Source of the DNA: Acidobacteriota bacterium
GTDB taxonomy: Bacteria; Acidobacteriota; Blastocatellia; Pyrinomonadales; Pyrinomonadaceae
Direction: 5' to 3'
Assembly: GCA_025463135.1 (NCBI GenBank)
Contig: JAOAPY010000023.1
Coordinates: 62,001 to 126,000 of the forward strand
Length of the DNA stretch: 64,000 nt
Part shown: positions 48,537 through 56,231 of the stretch, in pieces
How the letters are laid out: every line of letters starts with the position of its first letter
Position numbering within the stretch: the stretch's first letter is position 1
Notes under the pieces: generated by a model
Seen by the model: only the letters and a program-made list of their open reading frames with translations
What the model was told of the DNA's origin: nothing
Database searches by the model: none
Made by a program: the position numbers and the translations under genes

Positions 48537-48845
48537 TTAGTACTCAGACGGAAGCAATACCGTGGTCGCGCTTCGGTCTGCCTCGGTGATGATCCAAAGC
48601 TGTTGGCCCTTTCCGGTCTGGTAGTTGCTCAACAGTCGAAAGCCTTCAGTTAGTGAAAGCTCGTTCTCGCGAACGTCCTCCTCGGAAAGCTCGCCCCAAT
48701 CGCAGGACATGTGACGGCGCAAGAACTCAATCGCGGTCTGTCCGGCAATCTGGAGCGCTTCTTCGGCTCCGGGCGTGATGAAGGTTTGACCCAATACAAA
48801 GCGGGTCACGCTGGTTTGCGTGGCTGTGTTATGGTTTCGTCGCAT
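48537..48845 (-). CDS. Plasmid/ICE-type small conserved protein
   Basis: 102 residues. The sequence FVLGQTFITPGAEEAL ... ELSEEDVRENELSLTEG ... LWIITEADRSATTVLLPSEY is one I associate with short proteins on plasmids and conjugative elements, sometimes mislabelled as restriction-modification subunits. It lies between ArdC and the methyltransferase-helicase, same strand, and probably belongs to the same operon. No catalytic motif is seen. Confidence 0.8.
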   Translation of the reverse strand: MRRNHNTATQTSVTRFVLGQTFITPGAEEALQIAGQTAIEFLRRHMSCDWGELSEEDVRENELSLTEGFRLLSNYQTGKGQQLWIITEADRSATTVLLPSEY

Positions 48846-48929
48846 CGATCATTTCTCCTTTAGCGGGTGAAAAGTTGGTGCCTGGGCTAGGCGAGCGTTG
48901 ACGCGCTTTCCTAGCCTCTTTCTCGTTCC

Positions 48930-49781
48930 TCAATGTTCGGTTTCGTTCTCGCTTGCTTGTAGGCGTCCGGCTCGCAGGATTTGATCTGCGGCGCGGAATA
49001 TCTTCTGAGCGCTTTTTTCGGGGATGGCGTCGCCGTTGTAGCCAACGGCGGGGCATAGCCAGTTCTGGATATAGCCTCGGCAATAGTCCGCGCCTTCGAG
49101 GTTCAACGCTTCGCAGCAAAGCAACGCGACTGCTTCGGCTTCGACTTCGCGCAAGTTCTTGGGCGTCCGTTCGGTGTCTGTGAAGTCGGCTTCGGCGGTG
49201 TGGCCTAGAATGACGTGGGCCGTCTCGTGGAATAGTGTCTTGTGCGGGAGTTGGGCCACGGGATTGATCGCGATCTGTCGCTTCTTCGCGTATCCCTGAC
49301 AGTTGCCGTCCGTAGCGGTGAAAGCGATCTGCTCAATGTCGAGGGCGGCTAATGCTCGCTCGGCTTCCCACTCCGGCAAGCGTGGCGGCGTGAATTCGTC
49401 GCCGACGGTCTGACTGATTGCGAACCATCGCGCCTTATGCATAAAGCTGGTAAATCTGCGCTCGCCGTTCTCGCCTTCGCTCTCGCCGCCGCTGCTGCCT
49501 TGCTCGTCGCGAACCTTGCGACTGATCGGCATGCAAAGGATTAAGGCTCGCTCGCCGCGTTTGACGGTTCGGCCTAGTGTTTGCCATCCGGGAAAGGTAT
49601 TGATCGGGCCGGGTTCCAGTCCGCGCAATTGGCATTGCACGATGGCAAGGATTTGATTTCCGATCGAGTAGTTGTGAAAAGCGGAGTAAGCTTCCATGAT
49701 CAGACCTGGCTTGTTGACTGCTTCAACTAATAAGGCTGACCACTTGGGAACGTCGGGCGCTGGTTTGGAATGATGTTGCAT
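48930..49781 (-). CDS. ArdC-like anti-restriction protein
   Basis: About 283 residues from the ATG at 49781 (AGGAG site). The N-terminal ssDNA-binding domain has YSIGNQILAIVQCQLRG and GWQTLGRTVKRGERALILCMP. The C-terminal metallopeptidase domain has LFHETAHVILGH (HExxH) and a downstream acidic motif REVEAEAVALL. From knowledge of ArdC of plasmid pSa, such proteins coat incoming single-stranded DNA and protect it from restriction. Its place ahead of the methyltransferase-helicase supports an establishment role early after transfer. Confidence 0.9.
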   Translation of the reverse strand: MQHHSKPAPDVPKWSALLVEAVNKPGLIMEAYSAFHNYSIGNQILAIVQCQLRGLEPGPINTFPGWQTLGRTVKRGERALILCMPISRKVRDEQGSSGGESEGENGERRFTSFMHKARWFAISQTVGDEFTPPRLPEWEAERALAALDIEQIAFTATDGNCQGYAKKRQIAINPVAQLPHKTLFHETAHVILGHTAEADFTDTERTPKNLREVEAEAVALLCCEALNLEGADYCRGYIQNWLCPAVGYNGDAIPEKSAQKIFRAADQILRAGRLQASENETEH

Positions 49782-50290
49782 TGGTTCGGTGCTCCTTTCG
49801 CTGCGCGTGGTTTTGGTCTGGGGCTTAAAACAGTGTTTCCCCCTCGTAGGGACGTTGGGACACGAGTGGGTGCCCGAACGCACACCCGTAGGGGCGGAAC
49901 GGAGTGGAGCACTCGGAGGCTTTGCGGAGAGTTGTGCGAGCGGGCTCTCGTGGCACAATCGGCCCGCAGAGGGGGAAACTAAATTAGATTTCTCGGCTGG
50001 AATGGAACGCAGTGGAATGCAAGCTGAGGCCTTATTGAATTAGGTTGCGCGTGAGCGCGCGAAGCCACCACCTGCCTGCTAGAGGGGTTTTGGCCTTTCA
50101 ATTAATATGATTAGTAGGTTCCATGAGCGCTACTGATATTTACTTAACGTCTCTGGGCCGCCTAGGCTTGTCTCAAGTTCCACAGCCACAGCCAAGGTCA
50201 GGTCAGGGCTGTGAGGAACAAATGCCCTTCGATGACTGTTTAGAGATCGCTCGGGGCACTTAAGATCGGATACCCTCGGTCGCTAATGGT
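49782..50290. other. Gene-free region between divergent ArdC and HNH genes
   Basis: About 510 bp. It must hold the promoters for the leftward anti-restriction operon and the rightward HNH gene. It contains the second copy of the GC hairpin repeat (50043-50100). No open frame here looks like a gene. Confidence 0.5.
50043..50100. repeat. Element-specific GC hairpin repeat, copy 2
   Basis: Shares GCGCGTGAGCGCGCGAA with copy 1 at 43424 and then a similar G-rich/T-rich tail (AGAGGGGTTTTGGCCTTT). The pair is in the same orientation about 6.6 kb apart, bracketing the anti-restriction genes. Confidence 0.65.
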
Positions 50291-51184
50291 ATGACTTCTA
50301 GAAAGTATGTCGCTTCGGAAATGCTGCTTGAGGCGGCGAACAGACACCAGATCCACCTTAGCCTGCTGGTTGCTGAAACCGGACTCTGGGTGCACCCCGA
50401 GGTTCATGCGCGAATCGTTCGAGAGACTGGAAAGGCGGCAATGTTCCCGCACGTCCGCCGCGCTCGAATAGGTCAAGGTGAGAAACGCGGCGATATACTC
50501 GACGGAGTTCGCCTGGACGACAACAGCTACGCGAACGTGGCGCTCAAGCGTGCCCTTGGTATTCATCGCCTCGATCTTGAAGGATTTGAAGCATGCCACA
50601 TTTGGCCACGAACCTGTTATGACGAGCGCTTTCACACGGTCGTTGCCAATCTCGTTTTGTTGCCGCGAGCTCTAGCTGGTCTATCCGATCACGACTTGGA
50701 AATCCAATCATCGTTGCAGTACCGGGCATACGAACTGTACTCGTGGTATCCCGACGGTACACCCGTGCCGGAGAAGCCGTCCTTTTACCCGTCCCACTGG
50801 CGAACGCCCGAATCACCGTCCTATTTTGCGCGGCATAGACGCCGCCGAGTGCGTCCGATCTCAGACCCAACTTGTTTCGGTGATGACATGTCTGCCGAAG
50901 AACGGGTGTCGGTGATCCGAAAGGCTCAGAAATGGGCTTTGAAGCCGCAATTAAATGTTCATCGCATCATAGCTATCGTTGTGCGATCAGGAAATGGAAT
51001 ATTACGCGACGATCTCGTGAAGGAAGTCGCTCGTAGTACTACCTCTAAGAATGCTTATGGGTCTATCGCCAGCCTGCTAACAAGTAAGGGAAACGCTTAT
51101 GGTCGCGTGCTTGAAGATGTTGGTGGTCTGATTCGAATCCATTCTGCTGTCGAACAAGAAGTTCGGTCTCTCCGCTGGTCGTAG
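50291..51184 (+). CDS. HNH-like nuclease family protein, orphan
   Basis: 297 residues. The centre FEACHIWPRTCYDERFHTVVAN followed by LVLLPRALAGLSDHD is here cut as ACHIWPRTCYDERFH and VVANLVLLPRALAG: a His at 103 and an Asn at 120 spaced as in HNH nucleases, with the typical N-L-V-L-L run. The N-terminal 80 residues and the basic C-terminal 100 residues (a winged-helix-like end) are not recognised. No methyltransferase is adjacent on this strand. It could be a restriction-type or mobile-element defence nuclease. The start is uncertain because no good ribosome site is seen. Confidence 0.7.
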   Translation: MTSRKYVASEMLLEAANRHQIHLSLLVAETGLWVHPEVHARIVRETGKAAMFPHVRRARIGQGEKRGDILDGVRLDDNSYANVALKRALGIHRLDLEGFEACHIWPRTCYDERFHTVVANLVLLPRALAGLSDHDLEIQSSLQYRAYELYSWYPDGTPVPEKPSFYPSHWRTPESPSYFARHRRRRVRPISDPTCFGDDMSAEERVSVIRKAQKWALKPQLNVHRIIAIVVRSGNGILRDDLVKEVARSTTSKNAYGSIASLLTSKGNAYGRVLEDVGGLIRIHSAVEQEVRSLRWS

Positions 51185-51229
51185 GGGTTTCCGGCCTTGG
51201 TGGCGGCGTTTCACATTCTCGACCGTCGG

Positions 51230-51535
51230 TTAGAAGTCGATATCAGCCTTCGGATGCTGAAATTCCAGGGCCGCTCTAATTTTCTCTGCGCGAAGATTCT
51301 GGTTCTTTACAGCTTCTACGTGGCCTTGATCCTTTCCGCCCTCTCCACCTCTTGCGTCTATGTACGCACTCATTCGCGCCGCGAGTACCGAAAGTTGAAT
51401 CAGGCTATTCGACAGAAGTCTCAAGTCCTCTCCATGAAGGTCCGAGAATGTCTCCTTCCATTCTGGCGGCTTAATCTTGACAAGCTCTTCAGCTGGCGTT
51501 TGAAAGAGCTGTGCTACTTTTGTGTGCTCACTCAT
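51230..51535 (-). CDS. Small unknown protein after HTH gene
   Basis: 101 residues from the ATG at 51535 (TAGGAG site). Helical and charged: PAEELVKIKPPEWKETF and LSNSLIQLSVLAARMSAY. It lies 22 bp after the stop of a small HTH gene on the same strand. I do not recognise it. The frame upstream of the ATG overlaps the HTH gene and is rejected. Confidence 0.65.
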   Translation of the reverse strand: MSEHTKVAQLFQTPAEELVKIKPPEWKETFSDLHGEDLRLLSNSLIQLSVLAARMSAYIDARGGEGGKDQGHVEAVKNQNLRAEKIRAALEFQHPKADIDF

Positions 51536-51557
51536 TTGTTTTACGCTCCTAATTATC

Positions 51558-51776
51558 TCAATCCGACCTGTCGGGCTTTGGGCCAGGAGTCCTTTTTTCA
51601 AAACCCTCCACTTCGCTTCTGTACACCAGAAGTCGCCCTGCGACCTCCACCGAAACAAGGCGCCCTCGCGTTATTAGATCCCTGATAGCCGCTCTCGTAA
51701 CACCTCTGATTCTCGCGGCCTCAGCCTGGCTGATCAAATCCTTCAGACTGACTCTGTCTCCCGGCTTTCCTCGCAT
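51558..51776 (-). CDS. Small excisionase-family HTH protein
   Basis: 72 residues from the ATG at 51776 (GAGAGG site). The sequence [21 protein letters not shown] followed by [25 protein letters not shown] is a MerR-like HTH of the HTH_17 type; quoted here in part. Far from the integrase, so it is more likely a local regulator of itself and the following small gene. Confidence 0.82.
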   Translation of the reverse strand: MRGKPGDRVSLKDLISQAEAARIRGVTRAAIRDLITRGRLVSVEVAGRLLVYRSEVEGFEKRTPGPKPDRSD

Positions 51777-51949
51777 ATGCAAAGCCTCTCAATTGCAGCT
51801 GAAGATGATTTCAAGAGTTATCTTAACACTGAATAGATAATATAGCTAGGAGTATGGTGGTTACTTACCCCGTCATTGAGACTTTGCTGTGCCGCAAATG
51901 GCACATTGTCTGATTGGCGAAAATTAGCGAAAATGCTAAACTCCGGCCC

Positions 51950-52228
51950 ATGGCGGATTGTATCGTATCTTTTTTGGATTTGGACGGAGTTCGCCATTCG
52001 GTGGAAGTTGAAGCTGAAGGATTATACGAGGCTTCAGTTTTGGGTCTTTGTGCCTTTCGGAAGCATGAGCTTGAGCCAGGCGGATTAACTGAACTGCAAG
52101 TGGAAGTCCGCAGCTCGGTCACGCATACTCTGACTGTGACGAAGGTGCGGGATTGGTTGCAACGTGGCGTCAGAACGCCGAAGGAAGCAGTTCTGAAAGA
52201 AAGGCTTCGTTCCCTGCTCTCATCTTGA
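51950..52228 (+). CDS. Small conserved hypothetical protein
   Basis: 92 residues from the ATG at 51950 (MADCIVSFLDLDG). A beta-rich first half (VRHSVEVEAEGLYEA) and a basic helical second half (TVTKVRDWLQRGVRTPKEAVLKERL). I do not recognise a named family. Its 3' end overlaps the convergent ligase gene by 9 bp. Confidence 0.7.
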   Translation: MADCIVSFLDLDGVRHSVEVEAEGLYEASVLGLCAFRKHELEPGGLTELQVEVRSSVTHTLTVTKVRDWLQRGVRTPKEAVLKERLRSLLSS

Positions 52229-53248
52229 GCGCTTTGACCTTGGCTTGGGTTTGACAGTGCCACCGACAGGCTGCTCGCGGATTACCTCTTTTGGATTCTT
52301 GTCCTCGCGCAAACCTTGAAATGATGGGTGCCTTACTGATCCATCAGAAGTCCATTCAGTAAAGGCAACCTCCGCGATCATCTTCGGTTGGGTCCAATGC
52401 GTTTCACGCAAGCCTGGGTCTTTTGGCACGACTGTGAGCGCAGAGGTCGGACGTGAATAATTGTCGAGCTGCTTCTTCAAATCTCTACGCTGTTTGAAGG
52501 TGAAACCGGTCCCGACGCGCCCCGCGTAAATTAGCTTCCCCTTCTCGTAAACACCTAAGACGAGAGAACCGAATCCGGGCAGGCCTCTTGACGATGGCGT
52601 GTAGCCCGCGATAACAAACTCCTGTTGCTTCGCACACTTCACCTTGAGCCAGTTTCGACTCCGCGCCGATTCATAGTGAGAGTTAGCAAGCTTTGAAACA
52701 ATTCCTTCGATGCCGTACTCGCACGCGTGCTTGAAGAATTCGTCTCCGCTTCCGTTGATGTGTTCGCTATAACGAATGACGCCGTGCGAATTCGATCCCA
52801 CCAGATTCTGCAGCAGTTCTTTCCGATGCTTGAGAGGAGTTTGAGTGAGGCTGAAGCCGTCGAGATAAATGAGATCGAAGACCTCGTAAGCAAAGCCAGT
52901 CGTAGTGGCTTTGCCCATCGCGCGCTGTAGTTTCTGAAAGCTCGACCGGCCTTGCGCATCGACGATCACGATTTCGCCATCGAGCATCGCGCTTGTCGCC
53001 TTTAGGGACTTAACCGCTTCGACGACGTTCTGAAATTTCTGCGTCCACTCTTTTCCATTTCGGCTCCAGACGCTGACGCGACCACGATCGATGCGACAGA
53101 GCATTCGATAGCCATCGAATTTCAGCTCGTGCAGCCACTCATCACCAGAAGGGGGTTCTTTTACAAGAGTGGCAAGTTGGGGCGGGATAAAGCAAGGTAG
53201 TTTCGACTTACGCGCACCCGGCACCTTCTTAATATCTGGTCGGGCCAT
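52220..53248 (-). CDS. LigD-type ATP-dependent DNA ligase
   Basis: About 342 residues. Adenylation motif I is LKFDGYRML with the reactive Lys near 43. Motif III (YEVFDLIYLDGF), motif IV (EGIVSKL) and motif V (WLKVKC) follow, and an OB-fold C-terminus (GTGFTFKQRRDL). Family knowledge: this is the ligase part of bacterial non-homologous end joining, here without the LigD polymerase or nuclease parts. No Ku gene is seen in the window. Its ATG overlaps the stop of an XRE regulator by 1 bp (TGATG), so the two are co-translated. An element-borne repair or end-joining role is inferred. Confidence 0.93.
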   Translation of the reverse strand: MARPDIKKVPGARKSKLPCFIPPQLATLVKEPPSGDEWLHELKFDGYRMLCRIDRGRVSVWSRNGKEWTQKFQNVVEAVKSLKATSAMLDGEIVIVDAQGRSSFQKLQRAMGKATTTGFAYEVFDLIYLDGFSLTQTPLKHRKELLQNLVGSNSHGVIRYSEHINGSGDEFFKHACEYGIEGIVSKLANSHYESARSRNWLKVKCAKQQEFVIAGYTPSSRGLPGFGSLVLGVYEKGKLIYAGRVGTGFTFKQRRDLKKQLDNYSRPTSALTVVPKDPGLRETHWTQPKMIAEVAFTEWTSDGSVRHPSFQGLREDKNPKEVIREQPVGGTVKPKPRSKRSR

Positions 53249-53562
53249 CACCGTTTCTTCCGAGAACCAGACTTACGTTTCAGACCCTCATATCTCACAT
53301 TGCCAGGCAGCTTCGCTGGCAAATCTAATTCATCGTCAACAACATCTTCCATGTGGACGCCGGCAACGCGCGCATACTCCAGAAGCACCGATAGGTGCGG
53401 TTCTGTTGTTCCTCGCTCGAACTCCGAGATGCGGCGGTAGTCCATCACATCCTCGAATCCCAACCGTCTTAGCAACTCCGATTGTGACAGTCCCAGGGCA
53501 AGTCGGATCTCCAGAAGCTTCTCGGGCAAACGCTCCGGCCTCACACGAGCCCCTCTTGCCAT
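53248..53562 (-). CDS. XRE-family HTH regulator coupled to the ligase
   Basis: 104 residues from the ATG at 53562 (AGGAGG site). A helix-turn-helix lies at about 15-65: LLEIRLALGLSQSELLRRLG ... RRISEFERGTTEPHLSVLLEYA. The C-terminus is basic (RKSGSRKKR). It overlaps the ligase start by one base and so probably controls the ligase operon. Confidence 0.9.
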   Translation of the reverse strand: MARGARVRPERLPEKLLEIRLALGLSQSELLRRLGFEDVMDYRRISEFERGTTEPHLSVLLEYARVAGVHMEDVVDDELDLPAKLPGNVRYEGLKRKSGSRKKR

Positions 53563-53816
53563 TAGGAGTTTCCTCCTAACGGAAGGGAGCAATGCGTACT
53601 ACCATTGACTCTATCTGTAGTTGCAGATAGACTGGCTTCGCTCTTTTGATTCGCCGTGAGTTGGAGCCTTCCATGCTCAACGGCGATGCTCATCTCTCGA
53701 CTTGACGGGATGGTGAGCTACGCATAGACCGTTGCCAAATTATCAAAGACTAGAACGCTCAGAGCATATCAGAACGGGCGTTCTTTGATCATAGTTTTTT
53801 CGGGGTGTTACTGCTA

Positions 53817-54254
53817 ATGCTGTGGCCCACTCACCGGTTCCCACCCGCCCGCTCAGACGCCCGATTCCGTCTCTTGTACGTTGGGAACGACCTCGATCTA
53901 ATAGCCGCTTTAAGGACGTTTTTAACAAAGCCAGACCATAAGATCGTGTCATGCATGGACTGTGGCTCAGCCGCTTTCTTTCTGAAAGGCGATCCGAGAT
54001 ATGAGCTTCTTGTCTTTGACCTTGGGTTAGGCAGCCGAAGGGTCTTGAAGCTAATCCCCTTGGCACGGTCATTACCACATCGCAAGCACCTCCCCATCGT
54101 CGTCCTTACGGAGACTGAGGGCGGCGCAGCTGGAGAACTGGCTCGTAACGCAGGCCCAGACGAGGTGTTAAGTAGGAAAGACCTGGGTGGCGTAGCTCGG
54201 TCTATCGCTCGCCTACTTAGAGCAGCTAGAAACGAACTAGTAGGCTGGGATTGA
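53817..54254 (+). CDS. Receiver-like domain protein
   Basis: About 145 residues. From FRLLYVGNDLDLIAALRTFL the pattern follows a receiver domain: Asp in LLVFDLGLG, Thr in IVVLTETE, Lys in LSRKDLGG. The usual acidic pair after the first strand is reduced to GNDLD, so phosphorylation is uncertain. A start at the GTG at 53805 is also possible. Single gene, divergent from the XRE-ligase pair. Confidence 0.7.
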   Translation: MLWPTHRFPPARSDARFRLLYVGNDLDLIAALRTFLTKPDHKIVSCMDCGSAAFFLKGDPRYELLVFDLGLGSRRVLKLIPLARSLPHRKHLPIVVLTETEGGAAGELARNAGPDEVLSRKDLGGVARSIARLLRAARNELVGWD

Positions 54255-54563
54255 CGTCTGGCACGGCCTCCGGCTCAGACGCTGAGAGTTGACCAGTGCC
54301 GACGGGCCGTCGTGGGGTGAGGACACGGCGGCCTCATACATTCTCTTAATTTCATTCTTGAGGAATCGTATGACCGGCTAATAACAAGCGACTACATTTC
54401 GCGAGCCCAAGACTCGGCGTAGGGCCGGGATTGGATGGAGCGAGGCAAAGGTCCTTGGAGACTTGCTTTGACGCATTTCCCCGACCGCGCCTCGCTTTCA
54501 TTGTTTTGGGGCGGATCGTCTTGGTTAGCCTGAGCGAAATCTTTACGGTATTGTCTTGGAGTC
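54255..54563. other. Gap before the SRAP gene with one hairpin
   Basis: Contains GGCCGTCG/CGGCGGCC (54305-54312, 54326-54333) around a TGGGGTGAGGACA loop. The same 13-mer sits in a hairpin of the candidate small RNA at 55402. Otherwise nothing is seen. Confidence 0.45.
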
Positions 54564-55241
54564 ATGTGTGGCCGCTTCACGCTTCGAACTCGCGACAGAA
54601 TAAAGCTCAAGGGATTGAGTACGTCAGACCTTCCATTCGAGGCTCGGTACAACATTGCTCCGAGTCAGAGCATTCTGGCGATCGCAGATTTTGGACACGA
54701 GTTGGATCTGAAGTATCTGGTATGGGGCCTCGTTCCGTCCTGGAGCAAAGATGGAAAGGGATTCATCAATGCGCGCTCCGAAACAATAGCGGACAAACCA
54801 AGCTTCAGTGAGTCGTTTCAACGACGGAGATGTTTGATTCCGGCGGATGGCTTTTATGAATGGCAGAGATCCGGGAAGATCGCGCAGCCTCACTTCTTCC
54901 AGATGCACGATGAATCGCCGTTCGCTTTTGCCGGTATTTGGGACGAGTGGCAAACCGATGGAGACTTAATCGCTTCGTGCGCGATCATCACTACCACGGC
55001 GAATGAACTGTTGGCACCTATTCATGATCGGATGCCCGTCATACTACGTTCGCAGTCTTACGATACCTGGCTCGAAGGCAATTACGAGCCTGCGAAGTTG
55101 AGAAATCTTCTGGCGCCCTTTCCCGCCTCTGAGATGATTAGCCACGCAGTGGGTTATGATGTGAACCATCCAAAGATCGATGATGAACATCTTCTTAGGC
55201 CTGTCGAGCCGAATCTCGGAGTTACTCTCAGTCTGTTCTAG
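54564..55241 (+). CDS. SRAP-domain protein (HMCES/YedK family)
   Basis: 225 residues starting MCGRFTLRT: the Cys at position 2, exposed after Met removal, forms a thiazolidine crosslink with abasic sites in single-stranded DNA (family knowledge). Other family motifs are INARSETI, LIPADGFYEW and HDRMPVIL, all present, so the protein should be functional. On a conjugative element it could shield abasic sites in the transferred single strand; that is inference. Confidence 0.95.
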   Translation: MCGRFTLRTRDRIKLKGLSTSDLPFEARYNIAPSQSILAIADFGHELDLKYLVWGLVPSWSKDGKGFINARSETIADKPSFSESFQRRRCLIPADGFYEWQRSGKIAQPHFFQMHDESPFAFAGIWDEWQTDGDLIASCAIITTTANELLAPIHDRMPVILRSQSYDTWLEGNYEPAKLRNLLAPFPASEMISHAVGYDVNHPKIDDEHLLRPVEPNLGVTLSLF

Positions 55242-55367
55242 CACCCCTGCTGGGAGCTCAAGAATCCATGAAGGTGATCCGTTAAGCGTTTAGTAGTGCT
55301 AGCGCCCTCACCTTGTCCATGCAAAGACTTTTGTATCGATCGGGTTTCTACAAAAACTTTCCTTGCG

Positions 55368-55395
55368 TTGACGAAACTGAGATCTTGAGTAGAAT
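55368..55395 (+). promoter_or_regulatory. Sigma-70-type promoter of the candidate small RNA
   Basis: -35 TTGACG at 55368-55373 and -10 TAGAAT at 55390-55395, spacing 16 bp. Transcription would start near 55402. No gene begins downstream before a terminator. Confidence 0.65.
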
Positions 55396-55401
55396 GCTGC
55401 G

Positions 55402-55503
55402 TAAATGGGTAAGTGGTTGCTGGGGTGAGGACAGTAACCCACAGAGGCTGAATGTCTCTGCCCGACCTTGAGAGCCCGGCCCAAAGCCGGGCTTTCGGTT
55501 TTG
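55402..55503 (+). ncRNA. Candidate structured small RNA, about 100 nt
   Basis: Between the promoter at 55368 and a terminator ending near 55503 there is no credible coding frame. Three hairpins are visible: GGTTGCTG with CAGTAACC (one mismatch) around a GGGGTGAGGA loop (55414-55440), CAGAG with CTCTG (55442-55460), and the terminator stem. Promoter, folded body and intrinsic terminator together support an independent RNA. Family unknown to me. The rest of 55242-55719 shows no gene. Confidence 0.6.
55473..55503 (+). terminator. Intrinsic terminator
   Basis: Perfect 8-bp stem AGCCCGGC/GCCGGGCT (55473-55480, 55486-55493) with a CCAAA loop, followed by TTTCGGTTTTGG. It ends the candidate small RNA. 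Confidence 0.8.
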
Positions 55504-55719
55504 GTTTTCTTCTAGCATTGGGGCCGCTACAAATTCTTGCTGAGCGCCTCCTAGAGCTGCAGGCTTCAATAAGAGCCACGCGAGTGAGTGAGGAAAGACT
55601 CGTTGTAACGGCTTCGAATATGGTTCCATTTGGACGCTACCAAGTAACGCCCCCGCACATCCGACGGACCTCTCGAAATTGCTCTGAATAGATCCATCAT
55701 CAGGCCCGTCAACATCGAT

Positions 55720-56220
55720 TTACGCTAAGTATAAAATGAAGTCGGGAGTTGTTCGGCCTCTGCGGACATTGACCTCATCATCGAGAGACTTACCGATGAG
55801 AGCTCTTGCGACTGGCGCCTGGAGCATCACCGTTTGCAGTGTTAGATTGCTGTTGTCGATCGGAATGCTCATCCCGCCGCATGCAGGCAGAATGAAATAC
55901 AGATTCTCTATCGCACTACCTTCCGGACCAATGCCCACAATACAGCCGATAGAGACGCGTTCTGGGGAATCAGGCAACCTGACGTTCTTCAGTCTGTATG
56001 TTCCCTCGGCCTTCTCCTCAATACTCTTGGCGAGACCGTCTGCGACCCAAGCTGCCTCAACTCCCATCGTGTCGTATCTACTTTGCATTCGCCCAGGTGC
56101 CTCTATTGAAGTCAGCTTAGCCTCGTCAAAACTTGCGCGCAGAGTCTTAATTTCTTCCTCGAGCGTTCGAATAATTCCTTCCAGTAACGCTGTTTTATCA
56201 ATCGCAATAGTTGCGCCCAT
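55720..56220 (-). CDS. GreA/GreB-like transcription elongation factor
   Basis: 166 residues. The N-terminal half is a coiled-coil (ALLEGIIRTLEEEIKTLRAS) with a YDTMGVEAAWVADGLAKS second helix. The C-terminal half is the FKBP-like domain (YFILPACGG ... PVARALIGKSLDDEVNV). Family knowledge: Gre factors reach into RNA polymerase and rescue stalled complexes through acidic tip residues; the tip here (SIEAPGRMQSR) is poorer in acids than usual. AGGAGG, which overlaps the end of the radical SAM gene, is its ribosome site, so it is the last gene of the SorC operon. Confidence 0.85.
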   Translation of the reverse strand: MGATIAIDKTALLEGIIRTLEEEIKTLRASFDEAKLTSIEAPGRMQSRYDTMGVEAAWVADGLAKSIEEKAEGTYRLKNVRLPDSPERVSIGCIVGIGPEGSAIENLYFILPACGGMSIPIDNSNLTLQTVMLQAPVARALIGKSLDDEVNVRRGRTTPDFILYLA

Positions 56221-56231
56221 TTCTTGTTCCC

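Noticed and set aside
51197-51685. 162-codon plus-strand frame opposite the two small genes
   Set aside because: Low-complexity composition, no start signal, and it is antisense to two genes that have good ribosome sites.
55452-55691. 79-codon plus-strand frame after the SRAP gene
   Set aside because: It runs through a strong intrinsic terminator and has no ribosome site or known motif.
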